DNA of 64,000 nucleotides, from positions 1,550,001 through 1,614,000 of the forward strand of contig NZ_CP070368.1 of the NCBI RefSeq assembly GCF_016919705.1, read 5' to 3'. This document shows positions 8,451 through 16,024 of the stretch, piece after piece (the first letter of the stretch is position 1; every line of letters begins with the position of its first letter). A program made the translations under genes and the position numbers. Under the pieces are notes generated by a model, which worked only from the letters and a program-made list of their open reading frames with translations, was not told the origin of the DNA and made no database searches. The stretch is from Paracoccus methylovorus (lineage in GTDB: Bacteria > Pseudomonadota > Alphaproteobacteria > Rhodobacterales > Rhodobacteraceae).

Positions 8451-9835
8451 TTCGTCCCCTTCTTGAGATGATAGGATTTCGGCCGGGTCACGGCCAGATA
8501 ACCAAGGTTCGACAGCGCGGCCCCGCGTCCGGTATCCTTGCAGCCGGTCCAGCAAAGCGCCGGGTCCAGATAGTCGCAACGATTCATGAAGACGGTGCCG
8601 GTCTGAAGCTGGCTGCCGATTTCGTCCGCGGCATCCGGGTCCATGGTCCAGATCGAAGCGGTCAGGCCATAGTCGCAGTCATTCATCAGCGCGATTGCCT
8701 GGGCATCGTCGCGAACCGGCATGATGCCGACGACGGGGCCAAAGCTCTCCTCGCGCATGACGCGCATATCATGGGTCACATCAACCAGGATTTGCGGGGC
8801 AAGATAGGCACCGCCATCGTCGGCGGGAAAGCGCGCGGGGTCGATCAGGGGTTTCGCGCCCTGGGCGACCGCCTCTGACACCTGGGCGCGGACGACATCG
8901 GCAAAGCGCCGATGCGCCATCGGACCCATGGTGGTTTCGGGGTCGTGCGGGTTTCCCAGCCTTTGGGCGTTCACCCATGCGACGGCCTTTTCGACGAAAG
9001 CGTCATAGAGGCTTTCGTGGACATAGATCCGCTCGATCCCGCAGCAGCATTGGCCACTGTTGAACATCGCCCCATCCATCAGCCCATCGACCGCGGCATC
9101 CAGATCAGCATCAGCGCGGACGTAGCCGGGGTCCTTACCGCCCAGTTCAAGCCCTATCGCGGTAAAGGTGCCGGCGGCGGCCCGTTCGATCGCCTGCCCG
9201 CCCCTGACCGAGCCGGTGAAATTCACAAAGCCGAAACTGCGTTCGGCGATCAGCGTCTCAGTCGTGTCGTGGTCCAGGACAATATTCTGGATGATTTCGG
9301 CCGGAACGCCGCCTTGCTGCAGGGCGGCAACCAGACGCTCGCCCGCCAGCAGGGTCTGGCTGGCATGTTTGAGGATGACGGCGTTGCCGGCGACCAACGC
9401 CGGAACCACCGTATTGACGGCGGTCAGGAAGGGATAATTCCACGGGGCGATCACAAAGACGACACCCACCGGCTCGCGCCTGATCTCGCGGATAAACCGG
9501 TCGCTGCATTCGACCTCGGTCGGGGCGAGGGCGTCCGGCGCGATCTTCAGCATGTGGCCAGCCCGCTCGTTCACGCCGCCAAACTCGCCGCCATAGCGCA
9601 CCGGACGGCCCATCTGATCGGCGAGTTCGGAAACCACATCGTCCTTCATCGCGTTCAGCGCCTCGATCCCGGCGCGGACCTTGGCGATCCGCTCGGCCAG
9701 CGGCAACGCGGCCCAGGCGGGCTGCGCCGCATATGCGCGGGCAACTGCCTCGCGCGCCTGATCGGGGCCAAGCGCCAGCCTTTCGATATATGTCTCGCCG
9801 TTCACGGGCGATATCAGTTTGATGATCGTGCTCAT
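8447..9835 (-). CDS. Aldehyde dehydrogenase family protein
   Basis: An NAD(P)-dependent aldehyde dehydrogenase of 462 residues. It has the substrate/NAD motif APWNYPF (about 130-136), the general-base Glu in LELGGKDP (about Glu230) and the nucleophile in FNSGQCCCGIER (about Cys264 by alignment of G-Q-x-C). The F-T-G-S-V nucleotide-binding block is also present. The start at 9835 removes an unlikely N-terminal extension. It is coupled to the alcohol dehydrogenase by a 4-base overlap and lies 37 bases after the glutamine-synthetase-like gene. Together they suggest stepwise oxidation of an alcohol to an acid. Confidence 0.94.
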   Translation of the reverse strand: MSTIIKLISPVNGETYIERLALGPDQAREAVARAYAAQPAWAALPLAERIAKVRAGIEALNAMKDDVVSELADQMGRPVRYGGEFGGVNERAGHMLKIAPDALAPTEVECSDRFIREIRREPVGVVFVIAPWNYPFLTAVNTVVPALVAGNAVILKHASQTLLAGERLVAALQQGGVPAEIIQNIVLDHDTTETLIAERSFGFVNFTGSVRGGQAIERAAAGTFTAIGLELGGKDPGYVRADADLDAAVDGLMDGAMFNSGQCCCGIERIYVHESLYDAFVEKAVAWVNAQRLGNPHDPETTMGPMAHRRFADVVRAQVSEAVAQGAKPLIDPARFPADDGGAYLAPQILVDVTHDMRVMREESFGPVVGIMPVRDDAQAIALMNDCDYGLTASIWTMDPDAADEIGSQLQTGTVFMNRCDYLDPALCWTGCKDTGRGAALSNLGYLAVTRPKSYHLKKGTK

Positions 9836-9872
9836 CTGTTCCTCGTAGGGCCGGATGCACCGGCAAATTTCC

Positions 9873-11234
9873 TCAGGCGCGCTCAAAACCACGGGCCAGT
9901 TCCCAGTCGGTAACGACGCGGTTGAACTCCTCGGTTTCCCAGTTCGCGGCGCGGACGTAATGGTCGACCACCTCGTCGCCCATCGCCGCACGCAACATGG
10001 CCGAGCCGTTCAGTTCCTCTGCCGCCTCACCCAGAGTTTTCGGGACCTGCCGCACGTCCTGCGCCGCATAGGCGTCACCCGCAAACTCGGGCTCCAACTC
10101 CAGTTTCTTTTCGATCCCCTCAAGCCCCGCTGCCAGCAGCGCCGCACAGGCCAGATAGGGGTTTAGGTCCGAACCGCCGATCCGGCATTCGACCCGCACC
10201 CCCTTGGTGCCGTCCCCGCAGACCCGGAACCCGGCAGTCCGGTTGTCGACGGACCAGATCGCCTTGGTCGGGGCAAACAGCCCGGTCACGAAACGCTTGT
10301 AGCTGTTCACATAGGGCGCGAGGAAATAGGTCAGTTCACGCGCATATTGCAACTGGCCCGCCATGTAGTGGCGCATCAGGGCAGACATGCCGTATTCGGC
10401 ATCCGCATCGTAAAAGACGTTCCTGCCGTCCTGGAACAAGGATTGATGGACGTGGCTGGACGAGCCCGCCTGTCCATGGGCGAATTTCGCCAGGAATGTC
10501 GCGGATTGGCCGTAGCTATAGGCGATCTCTTTCGTGGCCCCCTTGACCACCACATGCATGTCCGCGGTGTCCAGCGCGTCTGAATATTTGACGTTGATCT
10601 CGTGCTGGCCGGCATTGGCTTCGCCTTTCGAGTTCTCGACCGGAATGCCCGCGCCATACAACCCGTTGCGCAAGGCACGCATGACCGGCTCATCCGGGAA
10701 TGTGCTGGTGATCGCATAATCGACATTGTGGCGCGCGGTGGGAACAAGGCTGCGATAGCCGGTATCGAAATGGGTCTTGAAGCTTTCCTCGAAGAGATAG
10801 AATTCCAGCTCGGTCGCCATCATCGGATCAAAGCCCATGGCGGCGGCCCGCGCGATCTGGCGGCGCAGGATGCTGCGCGGGGCATGCGGCACAAGCTCGT
10901 GGGTCTTGTGGTCGTAAAGATCGCACATGCAAAGCGCGGTGCCCGGCGACCATGGCACGCGCCGCAGGGTCGAAAGATCGGGCTTCATGACATAATCGCC
11001 ATAACCCGTCGCCCAGCTTGCGGCGGCATAGCCCTGAACGGTGTTCATTTCGAAGTCGGTCGCCAGCAGGTAGTTGCAGCAATGCGTCTCGTCAGGGTTT
11101 TCAATGAAATGGGCTGCGTGGAAACGCTTGCCCATCAGACGGCCCTGCATGTCGACAAAGGCGACCGTTACGGTGTCGATCTCGCCGGACTGGACGGCTT
11201 TCTTCAAAGTGTCAAAGGTCAGGTTGGCAGGCAT
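9873..11234 (-). CDS. Glutamine-synthetase family ligase (gamma-glutamylamide synthetase type)
   Basis: A 453-residue member of the glutamine synthetase fold. The metal/ATP motif ELEFYLF and the G-Q-H-E-I-N-V and G-S-S-S-H-V-H-Q-S-L blocks show an intact active site. Those blocks, and the company of ALDH and ADH genes, fit the PuuA/GlnA4-like branch that couples glutamate to amines rather than to ammonia. It would cap an amine as a gamma-glutamylamide in the cytoplasm. Substrate is inferred only; ethanolamine or another amino alcohol would fit the downstream oxidation enzymes. It is separated from the TRAP binding-protein gene by a 61-base gap with a strong hairpin. Confidence 0.88.
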   Translation of the reverse strand: MPANLTFDTLKKAVQSGEIDTVTVAFVDMQGRLMGKRFHAAHFIENPDETHCCNYLLATDFEMNTVQGYAAASWATGYGDYVMKPDLSTLRRVPWSPGTALCMCDLYDHKTHELVPHAPRSILRRQIARAAAMGFDPMMATELEFYLFEESFKTHFDTGYRSLVPTARHNVDYAITSTFPDEPVMRALRNGLYGAGIPVENSKGEANAGQHEINVKYSDALDTADMHVVVKGATKEIAYSYGQSATFLAKFAHGQAGSSSHVHQSLFQDGRNVFYDADAEYGMSALMRHYMAGQLQYARELTYFLAPYVNSYKRFVTGLFAPTKAIWSVDNRTAGFRVCGDGTKGVRVECRIGGSDLNPYLACAALLAAGLEGIEKKLELEPEFAGDAYAAQDVRQVPKTLGEAAEELNGSAMLRAAMGDEVVDHYVRAANWETEEFNRVVTDWELARGFERA

Positions 11235-11254
11235 TGAACGCTCCGGATCGAGAT

Positions 11255-11277
11255 GGGCGCACCAATCCGGTGCGCCC
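11255..11277 (-). promoter_or_regulatory. Intergenic mRNA hairpin after the TRAP binding-protein gene
   Basis: GGGCGCACC (11255-11263) and GGTGCGCCC (11269-11277) form a perfect 9-base-pair stem with a 5-base loop. It lies 18 bases after the binding-protein stop and before the ligase start, with no T run. It probably stabilises the upstream mRNA or partly attenuates readthrough. Confidence 0.6.
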
Positions 11278-11295
11278 GGTCAGGACATTGATCTG

Positions 11296-12336
11296 TCAGG
11301 AATAGCGATAAGGCGGGCCGGCTTTCTCCATAGCCTCGTTATAGGCCTTGATCTGCGCCACGACCTTGGCCTTGACCTCGGATTCTGCGGCGATTTCGTC
11401 CCAGAATACCTTGGCGGCGGCTTCGACGGTGGCCCATTCCTCGGCCGGGATGGTGGTCAGCTTCATCTTGTCACCACCGGTGCGCAACTGCGCCTCGCCC
11501 GCCCAATACCAGTGCTGGCGATAGTAATGCGACTGATCGAAGACCGCCTTCATCAGCTCTTTCAGGTGTTCGGGCACTTCGTTCCAGCGATCCTGATTGG
11601 CGAAGAAATGGCCAATCCACGCGCCAGAGATGTTGTTGGTCAGGAAATTCCCGGTCGCGCCCGCCCAGCCGACGGTGTAATCCTCGGTGATGCCGCACCA
11701 TGCGACGCCGTCAAGTTCGCCGGTCTGCAGGGCGACCTCGATATCCTCCCATGGCAGGGTGACGGGCACGACGCCGAATTGCGTCAGGAACCGGCCCGCC
11801 GTCGGGAAGGTGAAGACGCGCTTGCCCTGCAGATCGGCCAGACTGTTGATCGGCTGCTTGGTCGCAAAGTTGCACGGGTCCCAAGCCCCCGCCGAGATGT
11901 GCTGGATGCCGTGCTTGGCGTATTCTTCCTTCCAGATCTCATCGAGACCATAGTGGTTGAACAGCGCCGGCACATCCAGGGAATAGCGCAGGGCAAAGGG
12001 AAAATACCCACCGAAAACCGTTACTTCGGTGGGTGAGGCCATGCTGTCGTCATCCGATTGCACCGCGTCGATAGTGCCGTTCTGAAGCGCGCGGAACAGC
12101 TCTCCGGTGGGGACGATCTGGTCGGCGTAATACAGTTCGATCTCCATCTCGCCATTGGCGATCTTGTTGAAGGCCTCGACGGCAGGCTTGCAGACATGCT
12201 CGCCCAATGCCGCGCCGGCATAGGTCTGCATCCGCCATTTTCGGGGTGCGGCTTGCGCTATGGCCGGGGCGGCAAGGGCGCTGGCGCCCGCCGCCATCGC
12301 GCCGCTGGTCAGGAACTTCCGTCTGGTCGTGGACAT
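11296..12336 (-). CDS. TRAP transporter substrate-binding protein (DctP type)
   Basis: A periplasmic binding protein of 346 residues for a tripartite ATP-independent importer. The N-terminus has a twin-arginine signal (TTRRKFLTSGA, then a hydrophobic stretch and A-I-A-Q-A), so it is likely exported folded by Tat. The mature part follows the DctP fold, including L-A-D-L-Q-G-K-R-V and a central E-V-A-L-Q-T-G-E-L-D-G segment. The membrane subunits are encoded directly upstream. Most members bind organic acids through a conserved Arg, but the ligand cannot be read from sequence alone. Confidence 0.92.
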   Translation of the reverse strand: MSTTRRKFLTSGAMAAGASALAAPAIAQAAPRKWRMQTYAGAALGEHVCKPAVEAFNKIANGEMEIELYYADQIVPTGELFRALQNGTIDAVQSDDDSMASPTEVTVFGGYFPFALRYSLDVPALFNHYGLDEIWKEEYAKHGIQHISAGAWDPCNFATKQPINSLADLQGKRVFTFPTAGRFLTQFGVVPVTLPWEDIEVALQTGELDGVAWCGITEDYTVGWAGATGNFLTNNISGAWIGHFFANQDRWNEVPEHLKELMKAVFDQSHYYRQHWYWAGEAQLRTGGDKMKLTTIPAEEWATVEAAAKVFWDEIAAESEVKAKVVAQIKAYNEAMEKAGPPYRYS

Positions 12337-12362
12337 GCTATTTCCTCCCGTTTGTTATGGTT

Positions 12363-13688
12363 TCATGTTCCGTAGATCAAATTCGGCAGCCACATCGCGA
12401 TATCGGGAAAGGCAATGACCAGACCCAGCGTCAGCAGCATGATCAGCACGAAAGGCAGAACCGAGCGATAGATCACACCGAGCGTGAAATCGCGCGGCGC
12501 CATCGCCCGCATCAGGAACAGGTTATAGCCGAAGGGCGGCGTCAGATAGGCGATCTGGCAGGTGATCGTATAAAGGATTCCATACCAGACCAGATCAAAG
12601 CCCAGCGACCGCGACAGTGACACATAAATAGGCGCGACGATGACCAGCATCGCGGTGTCGTCCAGAAACATCCCCATGATCAGGAACGAAGCCTGCATCA
12701 GCAACAGCACCTGCAAAGGGGTCAGGGCCATGTCGCGCAAAAACAGGTTCTCGATCGCCCGGCCAGCACCCAACCCATCAAACACCGCGCCAAAGCTTAG
12801 CGCGGCCATGATGATCAACATGAACATGCAGGTGATCGCCAGCGTGCTGCGGGTCGCAACCTCCAATACATGCCAGGTGAAGCGGCCTTTCAGCACCGCC
12901 GCAATCACCGCCGCCAGCGCGCCCACCACGCTGCTTTCGGTCAACGAGGTCCAACCGCGGATAAAGGGCACCATCATCACCGCAAAGATGATCATCGGCA
13001 GAAAGCCCGCGCGCAGCAGCCGGAACCGTTCGCCCCAGGTGATCGCGGCGCGCTCCGCGGCCGGCATGGGTGGTGCGAGCGAGGGGTTCAGCCAGGTACG
13101 GATCAGGATATAGACGATGAACAGCGCCGCCATCAGCAACCCCGGCCCGATCCCCGCCAGCCACAATTGGCTGACCGGCTGGCGCGCGATCAGCGAATAC
13201 AGCACCAGCACGACCGAGGGTGGCAGCAGGATGCCAAGGCTGGAGCCCGCCTGGATCACACCCGAGATCATTGGCTTGTCATAGCGGTGCTTGACCAGTT
13301 CCGGCAGCGCAATGGTCGCACCGATGGCCATGCCCGCGACCGACAGCCCGTTCATTGCCGAAATCATCACCATCAGCAACACCGTGCCGATGGCAAGCCC
13401 GCCCGGCATCGGCCCGAACCAGACGTGAAACATCCGGTAGAGGTCCGAGGCCAGCCGCGATTCCGACATCACATAGCCCATGAAGACGAACATCGGCAGC
13501 GTCAGCAGTGCGTTCCACTTCATCACCTTGATGACCGCGGAAAAGCCCATGTCGGTGCCGCCCGGCCCCCACAGCAGCAGCGCCGCCGCCACCGCGACAA
13601 AGCCGATCGCGCCAAAGACCCGCTGTCCCGTGACCATCATCAGCAGCATGGTCGAGAACATCAGGATGGCGATCCATTCATAGCTCAT
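12363..13688 (-). CDS. TRAP transporter large permease (DctM type)
   Basis: A 441-residue, highly hydrophobic protein with about 12 membrane segments, matching the length and pattern of DctM, the ion-coupled channel subunit of TRAP importers. The segment G-S-S-L-G-I-L-L-P-P-S-V is the family's conserved helical-hairpin region. Its start overlaps the small-permease stop by 4 bases, so the two subunits are translationally coupled. Confidence 0.95.
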   Translation of the reverse strand: MSYEWIAILMFSTMLLMMVTGQRVFGAIGFVAVAAALLLWGPGGTDMGFSAVIKVMKWNALLTLPMFVFMGYVMSESRLASDLYRMFHVWFGPMPGGLAIGTVLLMVMISAMNGLSVAGMAIGATIALPELVKHRYDKPMISGVIQAGSSLGILLPPSVVLVLYSLIARQPVSQLWLAGIGPGLLMAALFIVYILIRTWLNPSLAPPMPAAERAAITWGERFRLLRAGFLPMIIFAVMMVPFIRGWTSLTESSVVGALAAVIAAVLKGRFTWHVLEVATRSTLAITCMFMLIIMAALSFGAVFDGLGAGRAIENLFLRDMALTPLQVLLLMQASFLIMGMFLDDTAMLVIVAPIYVSLSRSLGFDLVWYGILYTITCQIAYLTPPFGYNLFLMRAMAPRDFTLGVIYRSVLPFVLIMLLTLGLVIAFPDIAMWLPNLIYGT

Positions 13689-14224
13689 CGGTTGACCTCA
13701 CCGGCAAAGGCGCGGGGAATGTCGATGCCCCGGATGATGGCGATGTCGCGGATCAGATGGGCGATGGCTTGCAGGACCATCAGTCCGAAACTGGTCGTGA
13801 TGATGACCTTGATGGGCCACAGCGGCGGCCTCCACGCGGTTGGCGCACGCTCGTTGATGCGGAAACTGTAGGCGGTCGAATCCACCGCCCCCCACAGCAT
13901 CACGCCCAGATAGAACAGCAGGAAAAAGATGGTGAGGATATCCCACGCCGCCTGCCGCCGGATCGGCATCCGATCATACAGCAGGTCCATGCGGACGTTC
14001 GCACCCAGTTGCATCGAATAGGGCGCGCCCAGCAGGTAATAGGCGACCAGCGTGAACTGCGCCATCTCCAGCGTCCATAACGAGGGCACCCGGAAAGCCT
14101 TGGTGATCGAGGACCAGATCAGGATCGCCATGATCACGAACAGCAGATACATGGCAAAGCGGCCGATGCGGTAGTTTACCCTCTCGACCCCCCGCACATA
14201 AGAGATGGCCCAGTTCGGCATCAA
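13685..14224 (-). CDS. TRAP transporter small permease (DctQ type)
   Basis: A 179-residue membrane protein with four predicted helices, including segments near residues 25-45 and 60-80, typical for DctQ, which pairs with DctM in the inner membrane. It overlaps the amidohydrolase-like gene upstream by 4 bases and the large permease downstream by 4 bases. This places transport and catabolism in one transcript. Confidence 0.93.
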   Translation of the reverse strand: MMPNWAISYVRGVERVNYRIGRFAMYLLFVIMAILIWSSITKAFRVPSLWTLEMAQFTLVAYYLLGAPYSMQLGANVRMDLLYDRMPIRRQAAWDILTIFFLLFYLGVMLWGAVDSTAYSFRINERAPTAWRPPLWPIKVIITTSFGLMVLQAIAHLIRDIAIIRGIDIPRAFAGEVNR

Positions 14225-14961
14225 AGAACCTCCTCGACTGCGCCGCGGATCACCGGTGCAAGGCGTTCGGCCATGGCCTGCTGCGCTTCAGGCGTCGCGA
14301 TCAGATCATTGCGGATTTCCAGCATCGCATGCGCCAGCCCCAGGGGCGTCGCATGCAGCGCCAACGTATGGGCAACGCCATCGGCGGCGCTGTAGGGTTC
14401 GTTCAGCCGGGTTATAAGGCCGGTGTCGCGTGCCGCGATCCCCTGCGCCAACCGGTCGTCGACGTCGTGGATAATGCCGAATTCAACCTCACGCAGGGCA
14501 CCGAAATAAACGGGCGTAAAGCTATGGACGGTAATCAGCGCGGTTGGTTTGCCGCTGGCCAGCCGGCGCGACAGCAGGGCAAACAGCGCCGAATGAAAGG
14601 GAATGTAATGCGCCTCGGTCCGGCTCAGGCGCTGGTGGGCCGACAAGGCGCGGTTGCCGGGGATGTCATGCGTCTCGCTGCGCGCGGGCATCGCGCCTTG
14701 CGAATGAGGCGGTCGGTTCAGGTCGTAGACCAGCCGCGAGGCCGTGGCGCGGATCAGTGGCGCATCCAATGCGCGCGACAACCCTTTTGCCACGCCCAGC
14801 GCACCGGGGTCCCACGCGATATGTGCCTGCCACTGGTCCCTGTTCAGGCCCAGACCCCCGGTCGTTGATGCAAAATCATTCGAAGCGTGTTCGCACACGA
14901 TGACGGTGTTTCCATCGCCCGCCGCGTTTTCGATTTCGAAAAATGGCGCAAGATCAGACAT
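14221..14961 (-). CDS. N-formylglutamate amidohydrolase family protein
   Basis: A 246-residue zinc amidohydrolase-like protein (FGase family). The motif VIVCEHASNDF near residues 20-30 and H-S-F-T-P-V-Y near 140 are the family's usual metal-site regions; L-E-I-R-N-D-L near the C-terminus is also typical. Classical members release formate from N-formylglutamate in histidine breakdown, but no hut genes lie here. As first gene of this operon it could instead cleave a glutamyl amide after oxidation, which is inference. The divergent RpiR regulator starts 122 bases away. Confidence 0.85.
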   Translation of the reverse strand: MSDLAPFFEIENAAGDGNTVIVCEHASNDFASTTGGLGLNRDQWQAHIAWDPGALGVAKGLSRALDAPLIRATASRLVYDLNRPPHSQGAMPARSETHDIPGNRALSAHQRLSRTEAHYIPFHSALFALLSRRLASGKPTALITVHSFTPVYFGALREVEFGIIHDVDDRLAQGIAARDTGLITRLNEPYSAADGVAHTLALHATPLGLAHAMLEIRNDLIATPEAQQAMAERLAPVIRGAVEEVL

Positions 14962-15083
14962 GCACGTCTCCCCGTACCTGAACAGGTTGAAACGCGGGGA
15001 ATGAGTCTGTCAATAATTTTTCAGTATGGGTTTTCTCTGATAATATCTTTACGAAAGCCGTATCGCTGTCAGGAGGGCCGCCG

Positions 15084-15968
15084 ATGTCGCACGCGCAAGA
15101 CGCCATGGGCACAATCGAGGATCGCCTGACGCAGCGCTTCGAGGCGCTGACCCCGGCCGAACGCCTGCTGGCGGGTCATCTGACACGGAATTTTCCTGTC
15201 GCGGGGCTTGCCTCGATGACGCATTTGGCAAAAGAGGCGGGGGTTTCGACGCCGACGGTCCTGCGTCTGGTGCAAAAGCTGGGCTTTCGCGGTTATCCCG
15301 AATTTCAGGCGCAACTGCGCAACGAGGTCGAAGCGCGGCTGGAATCCCCCCTGTCCAAACATGCCCGCTGGACCGATGGCGTGCCGCAGACCCATATCCT
15401 GAACCGGTTTGCCGATGCGGTCCTCACCAACCTGACCAAGACGCTCAGCCGCATCGACCATGCGGATTTCGACGCTTGCGCCGCGATCCTCGCCGATACG
15501 AACCGTCGGATTCTGGTCACGGGCGGGCGGATCACCCATGCGCTTGCCGATTATCTGGCGATGCAGCTTGGGATTGTGCGGACGGGTGTTTCGGCGCTGC
15601 CCAGCAATTCCAGCGCCTGGCCGTCGGCTTTGCTGGAAATGCGGCCGGGTGATGTGCTGATCGTGTTCGATATCCGCCGCTATGAAAGCACCACCCTGCA
15701 ACTGGCTGAAATGGCGGTCGAGCAAGGGGCCGAAGTCGTCCTGATGACCGACCCTTGGATCAGCCCGATCTCGGCCCATGCGCGCTTCCGGTTCGCGGCG
15801 CAGATCGAGGTGCCCTCGGCATGGGACAGCACGACGGCGTTGCTTGTGCTGGTCGAGACGCTGCTTGCCGCGGTGCAAGAGCTGAACTGGCCGCAGGCTC
15901 AGGATCGCATGACGCGACTGGAATCACTTTACGAACGCGCCAGCCTGTTTCGACGCGGCCGCAGCTAA
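15084..15968 (+). CDS. MurR/RpiR-family transcriptional regulator
   Basis: A 294-residue regulator with an N-terminal helix-turn-helix of the RpiR type (about 15-90, with F-P-V-A-G-L-A-S-M-T-H-L-A-K-E-A-G-V-S-T-P-T-V) and a C-terminal SIS domain (about 125-260) that in this family senses a small metabolite. A good ribosome site, CAGGAGG, precedes the ATG. It is divergent from the amidohydrolase/TRAP/ligase operon across an AT-rich 122-base gap and is the natural candidate to control it. The effector is unknown. Confidence 0.93.
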   Translation: MSHAQDAMGTIEDRLTQRFEALTPAERLLAGHLTRNFPVAGLASMTHLAKEAGVSTPTVLRLVQKLGFRGYPEFQAQLRNEVEARLESPLSKHARWTDGVPQTHILNRFADAVLTNLTKTLSRIDHADFDACAAILADTNRRILVTGGRITHALADYLAMQLGIVRTGVSALPSNSSAWPSALLEMRPGDVLIVFDIRRYESTTLQLAEMAVEQGAEVVLMTDPWISPISAHARFRFAAQIEVPSAWDSTTALLVLVETLLAAVQELNWPQAQDRMTRLESLYERASLFRRGRS

Positions 15969-15985
15969 GCCGTGCCATGGAAATG

Positions 15986-16019
15986 GGCGCCGCACCGGGT
16001 TTAGGTTCGGTGCGGCACC
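15986..16019. terminator. Bidirectional terminator-like hairpin
   Basis: GGCGCCGCACCG (15986-15997) and CGGTGCGGCACC (16008-16019) form a 12-base stem with one mismatch and a 10-base loop. It lies between the convergent rpiR-type gene and the TonB-dependent receptor gene, where a shared terminator is expected. There is no clear T run. Confidence 0.6.
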
Positions 16020-16024
16020 GAGTC

